64,000 nt of DNA from Calonectria ilicicola (GCA_020809705.1 CP085833.1:3782001-3846000); one strand, 5' to 3'; counted from the stretch's first letter, positions 12,294 through 27,056 are shown. Numbers and translations are program-made. The notes: generated by a model not told the origin, from the letters alone.

Positions 12294-12977
12294 TTCAATG
12301 CATGAAATCGGCATCGAAGTTTCATTCACCGTCCCGGGCACTACTGAAGCCAGACTGCTAGGAATGCGCCCCCTCATGTCTTAGCGCATGAACTGTCAAC
12401 CACTGACCGACAACGAAGTCAATGTGGAACCTTCAAATCTTCGAAATCATAACCACCTAATCCGGTTTTGCTCATATCTTATTTGCCTGGCCGTATGGCA
12501 AATGTTTAGAGCATGATGTGTGCCATCCGGAGCCTTGCATCCTGGATGTCACAAACTCACACTGTTATTTACTCTGTGACTTGAAAGTTCTTATATTAGA
12601 AATAATTCAACTGGAAAATCCTGTAACCCAAAAGAGTCAAATTCTACCAGTTGGTTGTCACTTTGATCATGCTTCGAATGGATATGTACGGGCACTGATT
12701 CAGACAAGGGACTGGAGGGCGGTTCTGCAATTGGGAACTGTTGGGAACGAAGTCTTACTTACAGCAAGAAGCTATCCCAAGCACATGTCATTTTCGATGC
12801 ATTGATTGTCCATTTTGTGATTATTATTTGTTGATTTTATTCCACCTTCTTGAGCATAACTATTTATTTGTACGTGCAGCGGGACACGATGAGGGGTGAA
12901 TACCAAGCGCATCACAACGGGTTCCTGGAGTCCGTTTTAGCCGAGAACATACGCGAGAAAACCAGTCACTCATCAAA
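12294..12977. other. Intergenic region up to the transposon island
   Basis: Normal-composition sequence. A 95-codon open frame (12518-12805) shows no recognisable character. The composition changes abruptly within about 50 bases of 12983, where the outermost LTR begins. Confidence 0.5.
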
Positions 12978-12982
12978 CTATT

Positions 12983-13145
12983 TGATACGGTAGGATTAGA
13001 ACAGTAGGGGTCTTAATGATATGTAGTAGGAAGGTTTATATCTTCTTCTCTATCTACCCTAGTAATGGGCTTATATATACCTTTCAAGAATACCTAAGGC
13101 ACACACTTATAAGATTCCATATATATTAATATTATTTCCATATTA
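12983..13145. repeat. Element 1 left LTR
   Basis: 163 bp, equal in length to the right copy at 39977. Starts TGATACGGTAGG. The differences I noted from the right copy are C/T or G/A. The outward first 40 bases keep their G and C, whereas the inward end is converted (TTCCGTATCA in the right copy reads TTCCATATTA here). Confidence 0.92.
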
Positions 13146-16100
13146 TATCTTAGTATATTTAAGAAATTATTTACTATCCTTAATAATTAGAATACTATAT
13201 ATACCTTTTTATTCTAAACCTTTATATTTTATATAATCTTTTCCTCCAATTTGCCTAGATAGCAATCTTATTCTTAGGGGGTTGCCCTCTGGGTCTCTTT
13301 GCAAGGGGATCTAGGCTAGATCTTGGATTAATAATTGGCGGGGAGTCTTATATAGTTGCCCTAGTTGCCACTTAGGAGGATCTAGGCTTGTATTATTCTT
13401 TTACTAGTTTAGCTTAGGATATTTATAAGGTTTTTTAGGTTGTTATTTTGGTAGTAAGATAGTTCTGTTTCCTTTCTTAGTTATTAGTAAGAAGATCTTG
13501 TAAAGTTAGTTTAGTTTCCTTTTATCTAGTGATTCTTCTAGATTAGAAGTAGTAATAGAGGCTTTAGCCTATTTTTTATTATAATTTTAAAGTTATTAAG
13601 TTAGTTGAAGAATATTATCTTTAGAAGCTTATTAATATTGAAATTCTGTAATTAGATTTAGATTAATATTCTCTATCTAGATCTATATAGCTTAATAGTA
13701 TTTATAATCTTTTTAATTTACCTAATATCCTTTTATAATTATTAAATTATATTTATTAATATATTAGTTTTTCTAATTAAAGATCTTATTTATCTTATAC
13801 TAATTAGCTTTATTATCTTTAAGAATTAATTTAGATTCCTTTAGCTAGAAGTTATTAGTATAGGCTAATATAAGTTGCTAGTATAAGATTATTAAATATA
13901 TCTTTATATTATTTAGTAAATCTAGCTTATATATTAGATTATTAATTATTCTCTTAATTATAAATAAGTCTAATTATTACTATAATTATTTATATAGTAG
14001 CTTATTTAATAAATAATATTTATAATATAATTATAAGTAAATCTTATTATTAACCTTAAATTAGATTAATTAATACTTAATATTATATTATCTCTTTATC
14101 TTAGCTACTATAAAATCTATAATTAATTATACTTTCTTCTAAATAGCTTCTTTTAGAAATAATAGGTCTATATTTTCTATTACTAGTTATATTAATTTTA
14201 TTAAGTTTTAAAAAGTAATTTTATAAATAAATTTATATATAAAAGCTTTAGTTGTAGTATTAAATACTTTATTTAAATTTTATTATAATATAGGTAGGAT
14301 ATATAATTAATTTTCTATTAAATACTTTATATAATAAAAGTATATTATTATTTTAATTATTTAATTATATCTTTTTATTAGTTTATTAATTTATAAGTAG
14401 TATATTATTATTATTACTATCTTTATTTTAAAACTTATTTATAAATCTTTTTAAAATTTTAAATTAAATTTACTATTATAATCTAAAATAATAACTTTTG
14501 GTATACCTTAGTTAAAGAGTATAAGCTATTAGATTAATATAGTTGCCTACTTCTTACCTATATATTTAGTAAATTCTAGGATTAATAAATATCTTTTATT
14601 TATTATATAAATAATTATTATTAATTAATTATAAATATTTTATTCTTTTAATATTTATAATAATCTTTTTATTAATATTAATAAAAGTTTAATAATAAAA
14701 TTTATTATTATTATATATATAAGTAAAATTAAAGATCTATTTAATAAGTAATTCTTAATAGTTTATTAGTAATTAGTTTATCTAAGATAATATATTTTAT
14801 ATTTATAAATATACTTTCTAACTTATTATATTAAGTTTTTAATATAAAGGCTAGATAGCTCTTTTAGTATTCTTTCCTTATTAAAGTAATATTAATTATT
14901 ATAGGCTATTTTTAAGAATTTATTAATTATAAAATGAAAAATATAAAGCTTATAATATCTAAATTAGCTATAATAGTATAAAAGTCCTTTATATAATTTA
15001 AAGTATACTTTATACTTTAAAATATTTATAATATTCTTATTATTAAATATTAAAAGATTTAAAATCTCTTTCTCTATTATTATATTAATAATCTTTATAT
15101 AATATATATTATTAAAATATTCCTTTTAAAACTTCCTCTTAGATTCCTCTATTATTAAAGCTTCTATCGCTACTAATATATCATCTAGAGCTATATAGTT
15201 AAATTGTAGTTGTATTTGGTTTCTATTAGTCTTTAGGGCTATTAAGTAGTTTAATATATTTAGGATAAAGTTCTTCTTTTTTAAGAGGTAGTATATATTA
15301 AGCTTATATTTTAATAAGTAGATTAAAATAATTATTAATTTATAGTTTACTTAGTTTATATTAGATATAATAAGTATGGTTTTTTTGTAATTTGTTTTAT
15401 TATAAAGTAATTTATAAAGATAATTGTTGGGTATATTGATAATTAGATATATATATATAATCTTTTAACTGCCTATACTAAATATACTACCTTTAGTTCT
15501 AATAAATTATAATTTCTTTTTATTAAGCTAAAAGTATAATTTAGGAAGTAAATAGATCTTATTACTATTACTAGGATATATAATATCCTATTTTATTTAT
15601 AATTATTCCTAAAATAGAAAAATATTACTCTAAAACCTTATTAAATACTTATATCTACTTAAAGATATAATTTCTTACTTTATTTAAGGTAAAAAAGCAT
15701 TCTTATACTAGCTACTTTATATTAAATTGCTTTAAATATAAACTTTTCTTTTTTTATAAGGTTATAGTATATTATATAAGTATAAGTCTTTTATTTATTA
15801 GGATTTCTATTAATTATTTTACCTTATTTATATTTTACTTTTAATAATATAATCTTATATTTTTATAAAGATTTTATAAGCTAAGTATAGTATAAGATAA
15901 GGTACCTAATATATTTTATAGCTTTAATATATTACTCTAAAGCTAATAATTAGATTAGGAACTTTAATTTTATAAATAATATAATCTACTCCTTTATAAT
16001 AATTAGATCAAAAGCATCTACTTAGAAGCTAAGTACCTATATATTAGAATATCTAATCTAGCTCTTTTTAAAGGAGATAGTAATATTCTTTTCTTAAAAG

Positions 16101-19100
16101 AGTTTAAATAGCTTCTATAAATATCTAAAATACTTTTTTTATTTTAAAGAAAATTATAATATTATTAATAAAGGCTTTATAAAATTTATAATATAAGTAT
16201 AATAAATAGTCTATATATTATTATATATATATTAAGGAGTTCTAAAATCTTATTAGAGTAACTATTAATTACTTTAACCTTTAATAGCTAATTATTATAA
16301 AATAGTTATAATACTTTAATCTTACTTTAAATTAAAAAAGAATAATAATATATTAATAATTATAATATATTAAGCTTCTTAAAGTATCTAGATAATATCT
16401 TTCTATCTTGGTAGTAAATAATTATCTAAGATAATAATCTTATTAAGGATATATAGATTTATTATTATTCTTCCTTTTAATTCTTTATTAATTATTTTCT
16501 ATATAATAAAAATAGATATTATAAATAAGATTAGTTCTTTAATTTATTTTAATTTATTTTATTAATAAAGTTTATTAAACTTTATATTAATAAATTATTA
16601 ATCTTTTAGGCTAGATAGATAGAGGTGTTAGAAGATAGTTTACTTATATTAATTATTAATAAGTAATACTTATAGCTTTTTATCTTCTAATACTTCTACT
16701 AAGCTTATATTATTTTATAATTAAGTATGCTTTTTTATTAAAGTTTTAATCTTTTTAGTAAAGTAATTATTCTAATTATAGATATATACTCCTTCTATTA
16801 TAATAACCTTAAGAAGATTAAGTGTTTACTAGATATATATTTAATATAGGATATTTAATTATCTCTTAGATATTAAAATAAAATTCTTAATAATTTTATT
16901 ATTTATCTTAATAATAATAATTTTTAGTTTTTATATAAGGTATATTATTACTTTTGAAAGTAATTTTTTTCTTTACTTCTAGAGTAGCTTGGCTATATAT
17001 ATATTAATAAAAATAGTATTACTAAATAATCTTATAATTATATTAACTACTATTAATCAATTTTAATTTATTTTATAATTACTAGTGATAATTATTATAT
17101 TAATTAAAGTAAGTGTAAACTTAGATCTTATAATGCTTATTTATAATAAAAATATATTCTTTTTTTAAATATTATATTTAAAGCTTTACTTCTAAATATT
17201 ATATAAATTATAATTATAATTATAAGTACTTAGACCTATATAATAACTATAAATGCTTACTTTTTCTTATATTTAATAATATTATTAAGCTTTTACTTTT
17301 AGTAAAGCTTAATAGTCTTTTTAAAGTTATTAATAATTATAATCCTAGCTAAAATATTATAATTAATTATTATATTTATTATATATTTAGTAAAAATATA
17401 AAATATAAATACTTAATCTTTAGAAACCTCCTTCTAAATTACTAATATAATATATACTTACCTTATAAGAATAACTATATCTTTAACTACTCTAACTTAT
17501 TAAATTATATTCTTCCTTAAACAATTAATATAATATAAAATATAGAAGTTATTTAAAGTATTATAATAAAGCTATCTTTATAATATAATAATATTAATCT
17601 TATAAAGATTTAAGAAATTATTTCTAAGGAAAGCCTTTAATTTAAATCTATCTTATACCTATATATTAATTATAAACTTTATTATTTACTTAATAATTCT
17701 ATTAATATTTATTCTTTTAATAAATATATTAAAGATTATTTATTTACTAACTTAGATTATATTATTAATATTATTAATAAATATTAAAGTTCTTTACTTT
17801 ATAATATAATTAAATAATTATAATAATTCTTTATTAATTATAAGATTTCTATACTTTATATTAGTATAGATCTCCTTTTCTTTCTTATTATCCTTACTAA
17901 CTTTAATCTTAATATATATATAAGTATAATATATATTATTTACCTTTACTCTTTTATATAAAATAAATAGCTTATTTATAAGTAATAATTACTTAGATTT
18001 CTTCTTTCTAGATCCTTAATATTCTTTATTAAAATATATAAAAAGTTTATTATAAAAAAGAAAGTCCTACTTATAACCCTTATAATATACTTCCCCAGAG
18101 AGGATTATAAGTACTTCTTTAGCTAGCTCTATAGATTTCATATAGATATTAACATATATATATTCTTTAAAGAGAACTAGGGAGTTAAAAGCATACTTAT
18201 ACTAAATATACTTGTTCTTTCCCTAGGCACTTTATAGAACCTATCCTTATAATAATATATAATATTTATTTTAAGAAGCTTTAGAGGCAGTAGACTTATT
18301 GGAGCTCAATTTGCCCTCCTTGGGGCTAGGTTTTTGTTCTTGGTTGGCAGGTTCCTCCTTAGTAAGGTATTTGCCTTTAGATTTTATTTTCTTATCTTTA
18401 TATAAGCTATCTTTAGTAGGGTATTATTATTTTTAAAATTAGTTCTAGTTCTTATATTACTTATTCTTATAATAATAATTATAATTATAATTATTTAATT
18501 ATTTATTATTTTAATAAGTATAATATTTTTATTTATTAATATTATTATATTTTCTTTTATAATATAATTATTAATTATTTTAATATTTTTATTAAAAGTT
18601 TATTTATTTATTTTTAAGTATTATTATATTAATATTCTTCTTTTAATCCTTATAATTCTAAATAAATTTAATAATAATTATCTTAAATATTAAAATCTAT
18701 AATAAGTATATAATCTTATAATTAATAAATAGAAAGATTATTTTAAGAATCTCTTTATTTATTTATATTCTAACTTATTTAGTAAACTTAACCTTATACT
18801 ACACCTAAAAAAAAGAAATATATTTTATTAAATAAAGTTAAGTATATATTTCTTAATTATATACTCTTTTAATAAATCTAACTCCTAGGGCTTAAATTGC
18901 CTTATAAGATCTTAATAAAAGTAAAAAATAAAGCCCTTTATAATCTTAACTTACTTTTTATTATTAAACTCCTCTATTAGCCACCTATAAGCTATACCCT
19001 AAAGTATTATAAGATAATACTCTTAAAGAGAATCTTTATCAAATTATTTAAAGATTTTAAAATATATATAGAAAAAGCTAATATTAGTATAGAGTTATTT

Positions 19101-19372
19101 ACCTTATATAATAATAAGTTCTTACTTCCTAAGGTCTTTGAAATCTAGATTAAAGGTTCTAATAATATTATACTTAACTTATCTTCTATCTACTTAATTA
19201 CTTACTAAAAGTAATATATAAAATTAAATATATTATAATAAACTAAGGCTTATATTTAAAAAGTTTAATAAACTAGAAGAAGGTAATAAATTGCTTGGAT
19301 AATTATTACTATTATACTTAGCTTATAGCTATATTAATTTATAATAATACTTACCTAAGTAGGCTAGGGTTT
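13146..19372. other. RIP-degraded interior of element 1 (long segment)
   Basis: Over 6 kb of almost pure A/T with C surviving mainly in CT and AGC contexts. No frame stays open. Islands with residual G/C occur at about 13240-13390 and 18060-18400. These are the least mutated parts and the best anchors for identifying the element by similarity search. Confidence 0.75.
18271..18384 (-). pseudogene. Gag-like C-terminal remnant of element 1
   Basis: A short stretch of higher G/C reads on the minus strand as a 37-residue lysine/glutamate/serine-rich tail (KGKYLTKEEPANQEQKPSPK and onwards) ending in a stop at 18271-18273. Charged, low-complexity tails like this are common at the ends of retrotransposon gag proteins. 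The plus-strand reading is hydrophobic and less likely. It is a fragment only. Confidence 0.35.
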
Positions 19373-19377
19373 ATAAT

Positions 19378-19551
19378 TATAAGGGTCATTGACCAGGATA
19401 ATCTTAAGAATTATAGAACAGATTATATTATAGTATGTAAACTTTAACTTAGCAAGCGTTCCTTAATTGCTTGCTGAAATTCTCTAATAGACTAAGTAGG
19501 TTGTATACTACTTCTAGCTATAGTAGTGCTAGGATCCTAATTATTCTTATA
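19378..19551 (-). repeat. Element 2 left (3') LTR
   Basis: 174 bp, starting TATAAGGGTCATTGACC (TG to TA by RIP) and ending TTCTTATA. It matches 24756-24929 with transition differences. Confidence 0.9.
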
Positions 19552-22316
19552 ATTATCCCCCTCTCTTTAATACTTAGTCCCTAAGCGTTTACCAGTGGTT
19601 TCTTTATTTTAAATGATTTTATATACTTATAATTATTATTATATATTATTATTATTTATTATTTATTACTTATATAGTATATATTATTTATTATTTACTG
19701 TGTATGTAATGTGTATTCGGCAGGTAGTCGCTATAAGAACCTTATTCTTAATAAGGTATATATTATAATGCACTTATTATTCTTCTTATTCTATATTTAT
19801 TTATAATTTTTCTATATAAATAATATTTTCTATTTTATTTATTATATATATATATATTTTTATTTTTTATTATTATTTTATTTTTTTTTTTATTAAGTAT
19901 TCTTTAAATCTTTATAATATTATTTCTCTTTTAATTCTCTATAATACTTACTTATTATAAGCAGTTTATTAGCCAAATATTTGCCAAGTAGCCATTAAAT
20001 AATCACTCTTACTTCTATTATATTATACAAAAGCATAATAACCTCTTCCTTATCTACTATTAAAGATTCATTAATATTTACTATATTTACTATAAGAAAG
20101 CTAGTTAATTTTATAATATAATATATCTACCTTTATTAAACATTCTACATATAGTCATCACTAACTTAACTAGATTCCTTAGAAGCTTATTAGCACTGCA
20201 ATCTAGTATTAGAATTTCCTAATTAAACTTAGCATATATAACACTACTAAATATAACAAGAATAATAATAACACCCCTAAGCCCTTAACAAATATTAGCT
20301 GTTAGTATCTTAACTAAGCTATATATACTGCTACTAATTCCTAGCACTATGCTAAAGATAGTATTAAAAGTGTGGCCAACATTTGTAAAATATCTAATAA
20401 ATAGCTATCTTTATACTTATTATAAAAGACTATTATTTAATATAAACTAATAATATTAAACTTTTAAGTTTAAGTAGATGCCTTTATTTTATATTTAATA
20501 AATATTCTACTAACTTATTATAATATAATCTTATTCTTATTAATATTAAAGACTTATATCTTTATCTAACCTTTATTATCCTCCTTTATACCTATAATAA
20601 TAATATTATTATAATTATTAAATATTTATTAAGTACTTTTAATTAAGTTAAGTTTACTTATATTCTTAATATCATAAAAGGTTCCTTATCTTAGTTCACT
20701 ATTATATAAAAGTATAAAATCTTATATACTTTAGTTGCTATTATAGATTATTATAGCCCTATTTATATTATTAAGTATACTAAAAAACCTTCTATTTAGT
20801 AAGAAGTAGTTAGTATATTTTTATATTATGTTTAGAAGGAGGAAGAAGAGTTTAAGGTTATAGAGTCTGCTGCCTCTAAGGCTAAGTCTAAGCCTATACC
20901 TAATAATATACCTCCACCGCCTACTAGCTATAGTTATAATAGAAGTAGTAGTTGTTTTTGTAATTATCTTTGTGGTTATTTTTATGATTATAGTTATGAT
21001 ATTTCTTTCTAGGCGCCTGTTTGTTAAGCTATTATCAAGTTTTTGCCAAGTACCCTCTAGCTATTACCTTAATAATTTATATATATATTTATACCTATAG
21101 ATATATTAATTAATAATTATCTTATTAGCTATTTATTATACCTTTATTATATTTTTTATTTTATATTATTATCTTATTTCTTATATATATATTTATATTA
21201 TTTATAGTATTTTTATATTACTTATAAAGCATTTTATAAATGCTTAGTAAGTTCTTATATATTATATTCTATTAGCCAGCCTACCTACTTAACTTAATAA
21301 AATAATTATTCTCTATTTTTCTTATAACTTATAATTTCCTTTACTTCCTACTCTTCCTTTTCTTCCTCTAACTTAAGAAAGGTAGCTATACCTTTGCCAT
21401 TTACTTACTAAGGCTATAATTATAGCTCTAATAGTAAGATTAAGAATATATTATATATATATTGGTATTACTTTAATAGATATATTTTATATATTTATTT
21501 TTTTATTTTTTTCTTAATTACTACTTTAATAAACTATAATACTAATTTCTTATCTTTAAAATAGAAATATTTAATTAATAGCCTAACAATATTCTCTAGC
21601 TTATATTCCTTAGCCTAGTAATATTGATTATAATGCTTAGATTATATCTCTATAACAAACTGCTAGTATTCTTAGGCTTATTTTTATATTTAGTAAAAAG
21701 TTACTAAATGCTTATTAACTCTTTATATTTTAGCTTTAATATATTTAAAAATATAAGCTACTACTTTAAGATAGTATTTATAAAGTACTTATATTAAAGA
21801 AACTTTAATAATACTATATATACTATTATTATATATAAACTCTATTTTAGGTAATTAGGCTACTTATTAATTTAATAAGTCTTCTATATATACTTAAAGA
21901 TATTTTTCCAATATCTAATAAATCCATTCTATCTAATTATTTATTTATAAATAATATATAGTAAATAATTGGCAAACAATCGCCTATTCTTTTATAAGTT
22001 TAGCCTAGAACTTATTAATAATTAACTTATTTTTATTACTTATAATTCCTTCTAATATTCTAAATTTACACTTAATATTTTTATAAAAGATTTATATAAA
22101 CTAGATTATATTAAATATTTTCCTTATTAATAAAAAAATTATATATTTAATTATATAATATATAATAACTAAAATTATATTATATTCTTTATTATCCACT
22201 TAAGCATTACTTAATAACCCTATAATAAAATCTATACTAATTTCTTAAAATAGGTGTACTAGTAAAAGGAGTAGCTATAACTACCTATATAACTTATACC
22301 TCAGCAAACACTTACC

Positions 22317-22637
22317 TTAGCATACCTGATACCTTATTATATAATCTCTAACATTATTAGCTATACCTTTCCAATAGAACTTACAACTAATTAACTTAAG
22401 TATCTTATATGCCCCTATATGCCCTAATCTTAGGTCATTATGATGCCTTCTTAGGATTTCTTCCTTTATAATATGTTGGTCTAGGATTACTAATCTTCCT
22501 TTGTAAAAGAGAGTGCCTTGTTCATCAAGGTAATACTTCTCTTGTTGTTTCCCATTGATAGGGTAGATTGGTCCGTATGGTGGCTTTTTCCCTTCTTGAA
22601 GGTCAATAGTGTGTTCTGCCTCTTTTAGTATAGGCAA
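22317..22637 (-). pseudogene. Element 2 pol fragment: RT start joined to integrase H2C2 zinc domain
   Basis: An open 106-codon frame. Its first third resembles the region just before and at the N-terminus of Gypsy reverse transcriptase (EHTIDLQEGKKPPYGPIYPI). This runs directly into an integrase zinc-binding region with HHNDLRLGHIGAYKILK and an ending RYQVC, where Tyr probably replaces the first Cys of a C-x2-C pair by a TGT-to-TAT change. The catalytic part of RT and RNase H, normally more than 400 residues, is missing between them. It is therefore a defective, probably internally deleted copy. The 300-400 bases around it are the least RIPped part of element 2. Confidence 0.7.
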
Positions 22638-24755
22638 TTTCTCCGTAGCTTCCTTGTTAAATGCTTGTGCATTATCTTTTAGTTCTGTAGGCAGTGTGAT
22701 TTCTCCTTTTTGAACTTCCTTACTAAGGGCGGCTATTGGCCATTTGTCTGGTGTAAGTATGCTATAAATATATATTACCTAGGCTTATTTATTATTCTTT
22801 GTTAGCTCTTTTATAAAAGACTTTATATTTATAATAGAGATTGGCTTATAGTTCTATAAGTAGGTCTTTATATTTATAATAATATCCTTCTTATCTATTG
22901 ACCTAGTAGATAATAGGATGTCACTAGCTCTATTAGGTCTAGCAGCTTTAATAAGTGCTTGCTAAATCTTCTATGGAAATCCTCTGGAGTTGATTAGGAA
23001 GAAGGTTAGCTAATAAACTTGCCCTAGGGGCTTCTTAGTTCTATTATAGCTTGTGAGATTTAGCGCCTTCCAGTTAGCTGCCTCTTTAAGCCCTAGCCTG
23101 GCCACTAGCCTTATACTAATAAGGTTAACTTATATGCCTATATCTATATCTACTTTAACTATTTCTTCATTAAGCACTTAAAGAACAATCGCTCTACCTT
23201 TAATAGTATTCCCTATAAAGACTATCTTTAGTTTTGGTATTAGGATGTTAGGCTTAGCCCTTATACCTTCTTATTTCCTAAGGAATCTAATTCTTTAATT
23301 CTAATATTAATGGCTTATATCTATACCTTTAATTGTATTAGCTTAGTTAAGGGTTATCTTATATTTTACTGGAATTAATTATATTTAGGATTAGAATAGT
23401 CCTACCTATTATTATTAGAGTACTATATAGTAGAGTGGCTTCTCATTAAGCCCTCCTTGAATATTTGCTGCTAGTAGGTGTTTAAGGTGGGGGAGTTTTA
23501 AGGTTCTTTGCTCCAGGACTTTCCTTTAGATTCTTGATTTTATATATATCTACCTCTTGAATGCTTATAGTATTAATTCAAAGGTTGGAACTTTTTTATG
23601 CCTTTTTAGGTTACCTCTAGGTATGATCTTTTATTTTGATTGTTCCTTGACTGTTCGGCGCCATCGTGTATATAAGGCTACAATTATTCTACCTTATGGG
23701 CTACTTCCCTAACTTTCTATAACAAGATCTATAGTCACCTTATTTCCTTTTTTAGGTCCTTATTTAGCTTATAATAATACTAGTGGGCTAAGTTAGGCCT
23801 ATCTTTTAAGTCTTAGGTGCCTAAGGATATATAAATAGCGCTCTATATATTAAAATGATCTATTGGTAACTATTTGCTACCTTATTGTAGATCTAGGAGG
23901 TTATCTTTTAGTTATATCTTTTAGGACTTTAAGTTAATATGCTTTTTATAAATAAAGTTTAGGAAATCCTATTAGAAAGGATTATTAAGGCTTATAGTAT
24001 AATTTCTCTATTAGGTTTATAGATAGTAAGAGAATCTAGTTATAGCCTATTTAATCTTTTATAAATTTAAGTAGCTTTTTTGTAGATTGTTCCCTAATTT
24101 TATTATATATATCTAATTATTAACTTATATATTAATTATACTATCCTAGAGAATAGCATAATTATAAGTTAGTAGCTTATTTTAATCTTTCCTTAGTATA
24201 TAATACAATTAATCTATTATTTTCTATAATATCTTTATTTAAATTATCTATTATTAGATTATAATTTATAATAAGGTTTAGAACTTTTTTCTTCTATTAT
24301 ATATTTTTTATATAAAATAAATAATAAGTAATTATTATACTTTATAGATCTATATAATATATCTACTCTCTCTAAGCCTTCTTACTTTAATCTTCCTATT
24401 AAAAAGAGCCTAGGGCTATAAGGTTTATACCTTAAGTCTAGAATATAACTATTTAATATATACTTATATTATTACTTACTTAATTCCTTAAGCCTTTACT
24501 TTATATTTAGATTTAATACTTCTATTTACTATTTATTCTATATTTATTTATTAATAAAAGTTAAAAGTTTAATTATTAAAGCTAATTAATCTTCTATAAT
24601 ATCTAAGTACCCTAATAAAATATAGATTCTTTAAGATAATTTAAATATTATATTTATATATAATATACCCAAGGGATATTTATTATAATTATTTATAATC
24701 TATATACTTATAATAATTATACTAATTACTTAAAAGGATATAGAAATTAAAGAAT

Positions 24756-24929
24756 TATAAAAGTTATTAACCAAGGTAATCTTAAAAGTTATAGAATAGA
24801 TTATATTATAATATATAAACTTCAATTTAGCAAGTGTTCCTCAATTGCTCGCTGAAATTCTCTAATAGACTAAGTGGGTCGCATGCTACTTCCAGCCACA
24901 GTGGCGCTGGGATCCCAATTGTCCTTACA
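24756..24929 (-). repeat. Element 2 right (5') LTR
   Basis: 174 bp, ending GTCCTTACA. The inner end (TATAAAAGTTATTAACC) is heavily converted, while the outward 80 bases retain G and C, including GCCACAGTGGCGCTGGGATC. Confidence 0.9.
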
Positions 24930-24934
24930 ATAAT

Positions 24935-25615
24935 TTTCTACTATCAGAGGTATCTGGGCTAAAGTATACTAAGCTTCCCCCTAAGTTGATCAGATTGACT
25001 GGGTAGAGTAACTGGCCTTCCTTAGGCTAAAGGGGTTGCTTTATTACTTAGGTCCTTATTTATTTATAAAGATTAGGTTTTCTAGAATAAGTAAATTAAA
25101 TATAGTAGTATTTATAGGTATATTATTAGACTGTAATATCTTATTAAAAGAGATTATAAGAAATCTAAAGAAGTTTAGGAATATAATATATTTAGTAGCT
25201 TCTTACCTTTAAACTATTAAAGCATCTAGGTGCTAAGTCTTAGCTTAAGGTATATTAGCTAAAATAATAATATTTTAATAACCTTATTTAATAGTACTAT
25301 CTATATAATCTTTTATTTATTAAATAAAAATAATATTTTAAAGAATAAATTTATTAAAAATCTTTATTAATTATTTCTTAAATATTAATTTATTATAATA
25401 AACTTCCTATCCTATAACTCTCCTTACCTCCTCCCTATTTAAAAACTAATCTTTATATTATTTATTAGATTTTATAATAAATATCTTTTAATTAATAATC
25501 TTAGCTCTTTAAAGCTTTAGCTAAGATTAAAGAATATTATTCTTTATAAATTTTACTTTTTTATTTCTATCTTTTCTAAGGATTAGATTTACTAAAGAAA
25601 GATCTTCTTCCTCTT
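24935..25615. other. RIP-degraded interior of element 1 (middle segment)
   Basis: Sequence between the right target duplication of element 2 and the left target duplication of element 3. A G/C-retaining island at about 24950-25050 contains AGTTGATCAGATTGACTGGG. No frame recognised. Confidence 0.6.
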
Positions 25616-25620
25616 GGGAA

Positions 25621-26020
25621 TGTTATGACCCGGACACCTAAAGGCGGTGACCACAGGCAGAACCCCAACCAATCATGACAAGACTACCCTAGACCCACAT
25701 AACCAACTAATAAGAGTAAAGTTGAACGGCCCCTGATTAATATTATTGAAGATTGTAGTGAATATTGTTGAATTAACTCTATTTAACTATTATAATAATA
25801 GAACCTTAGATATAGTAGTATATAGATAGATTAGATCTTATTATAAGGAATGGAATTAATTAGCTTTTAATATAATTTAATTACCTTAATTATAATTAAC
25901 TATTACCTAATATAATACTTCTATTACTTTATTTTATTATAATATACCTAACCATCCTACTAATAATAAACCTTTTATTTTAATTAATTTATTAAATTAA
26001 GAATTAATTAAATTATTATA
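25621..26020 (+). repeat. Element 3 left LTR
   Basis: 400 bp, starting TGTTATGACCCGGACACC. The first 120 bases keep C and G; the inward half is converted to A/T and ends AAATTATTATA, matching CCGTTATA of the right copy. Confidence 0.93.
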
Positions 26021-26666
26021 TATTAAAAGCTCTTATTTAATTAATTACCTATATTAATAATTAAGTAATAATAATATTTAAAAAGAATCTTACTACTATT
26101 ATTTCTCCTAGTAATACTAAGTTAATTATAGAATTATAGTAGGTTAAGAAGAAACTTATAAATATATAAATATAACTTAAGGTAGAAAAAGCTAGAACTA
26201 TTATAATTAAAAGAAATAAGGATAAAGATATTAGTGAAATTCTAAGATCTCCGGTCTTAGAGCCCTTTTAAAAAAAGCCACTAATATAATCCCCTTTCTT
26301 ACCTAAATAAAGGGATACTTTTACTTCTTTTTAATCTAATTGGTAACTTCTAAAGCCTAAGTATTATATATTAAAACCTTTTTTTAAGGAGATATAGGAG
26401 TATAGTTTAAACCTATTATAAGAGATTATTTAGAAAATAAGAATAATATTAATTAAAATAAAGAGATTTAAGAGATCTTTAGAGATTAAGAATATTTTAA
26501 AACTACTATTAAAGATAATTTTAATATAATTAATATAAAATAATAAGCTATAAACTAGTTATATAAACTTAAATAAATAAAATCTTATAGCTAGTATTTG
26601 GCTAAGTTTAAAAGAATTATAGCATAAATAGCCTAGGATGATAATATATTAATAGAACTTTATTAT

Positions 26667-27056
26667 TATTACGACCCATGTCATACCCAGGGCGGTCTAG
26701 GGTGGCAGAATGCCACACCCTGTAAGAAACTAGCTACCCTATAGTTACATATGACCAATCAAATAAGGAGTGATAAGGGCGATTGTCGTAATAAGTGCGA
26801 AAGGTATTACACTTAATGCACTAAGTATATTATATATATTAAAATAGGATAGTAGTATATAGATGGATTAGATCCTATTGTAAGGAATGGAACTAATTAG
26901 TTTTTAATATAATTTGGTTATCTTAATTATAATTAATTATTACTTAATATAATACTTCTATTACTTTATTTACTATAATACACCTAACTATCCTGTTAAT
27001 AATAAACCTTTTATTCTAATTAGTTTATTAAGTTAGGAATTAACCAAACTATTATA
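26667..27056 (+). repeat. Element 4 left LTR
   Basis: 390 bp. Outward part well preserved (CATACCCAGGGCGGTCTAGG), inward 150 bases converted. Confidence 0.93.

Larger units (their letters stand above)
19378..24929 (-). mobile_element. Element 2: LTR retrotransposon nested in element 1
   Basis: 5,552 bp bounded by 174-bp direct repeats with inferred original ends TGTAAGG...CCTTACA. Target duplication ATAAT is exact at 19373-19377 and 24930-24934. Coding orientation is minus. The only sizeable surviving frame (22317-22637) reads minus, and the purine tract AAAGAGAGGGGG lies, on the minus strand, next to the left LTR, where a 3' polypurine tract should be. The integrase zinc motif points to the Ty3/Gypsy superfamily. 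The remainder is stop-ridden through RIP. Confidence 0.88.

Noticed and set aside
12518..12805. 95-codon open frame
   Set aside because: No domain, splice or start context; ordinary chance length.
13146..25615. Regularly repeated A/T patterns considered as satellite DNA or a centromere
   Set aside because: The island is fully explained by nested LTR elements with matching target duplications and C-to-T type decay; no tandem unit was seen.
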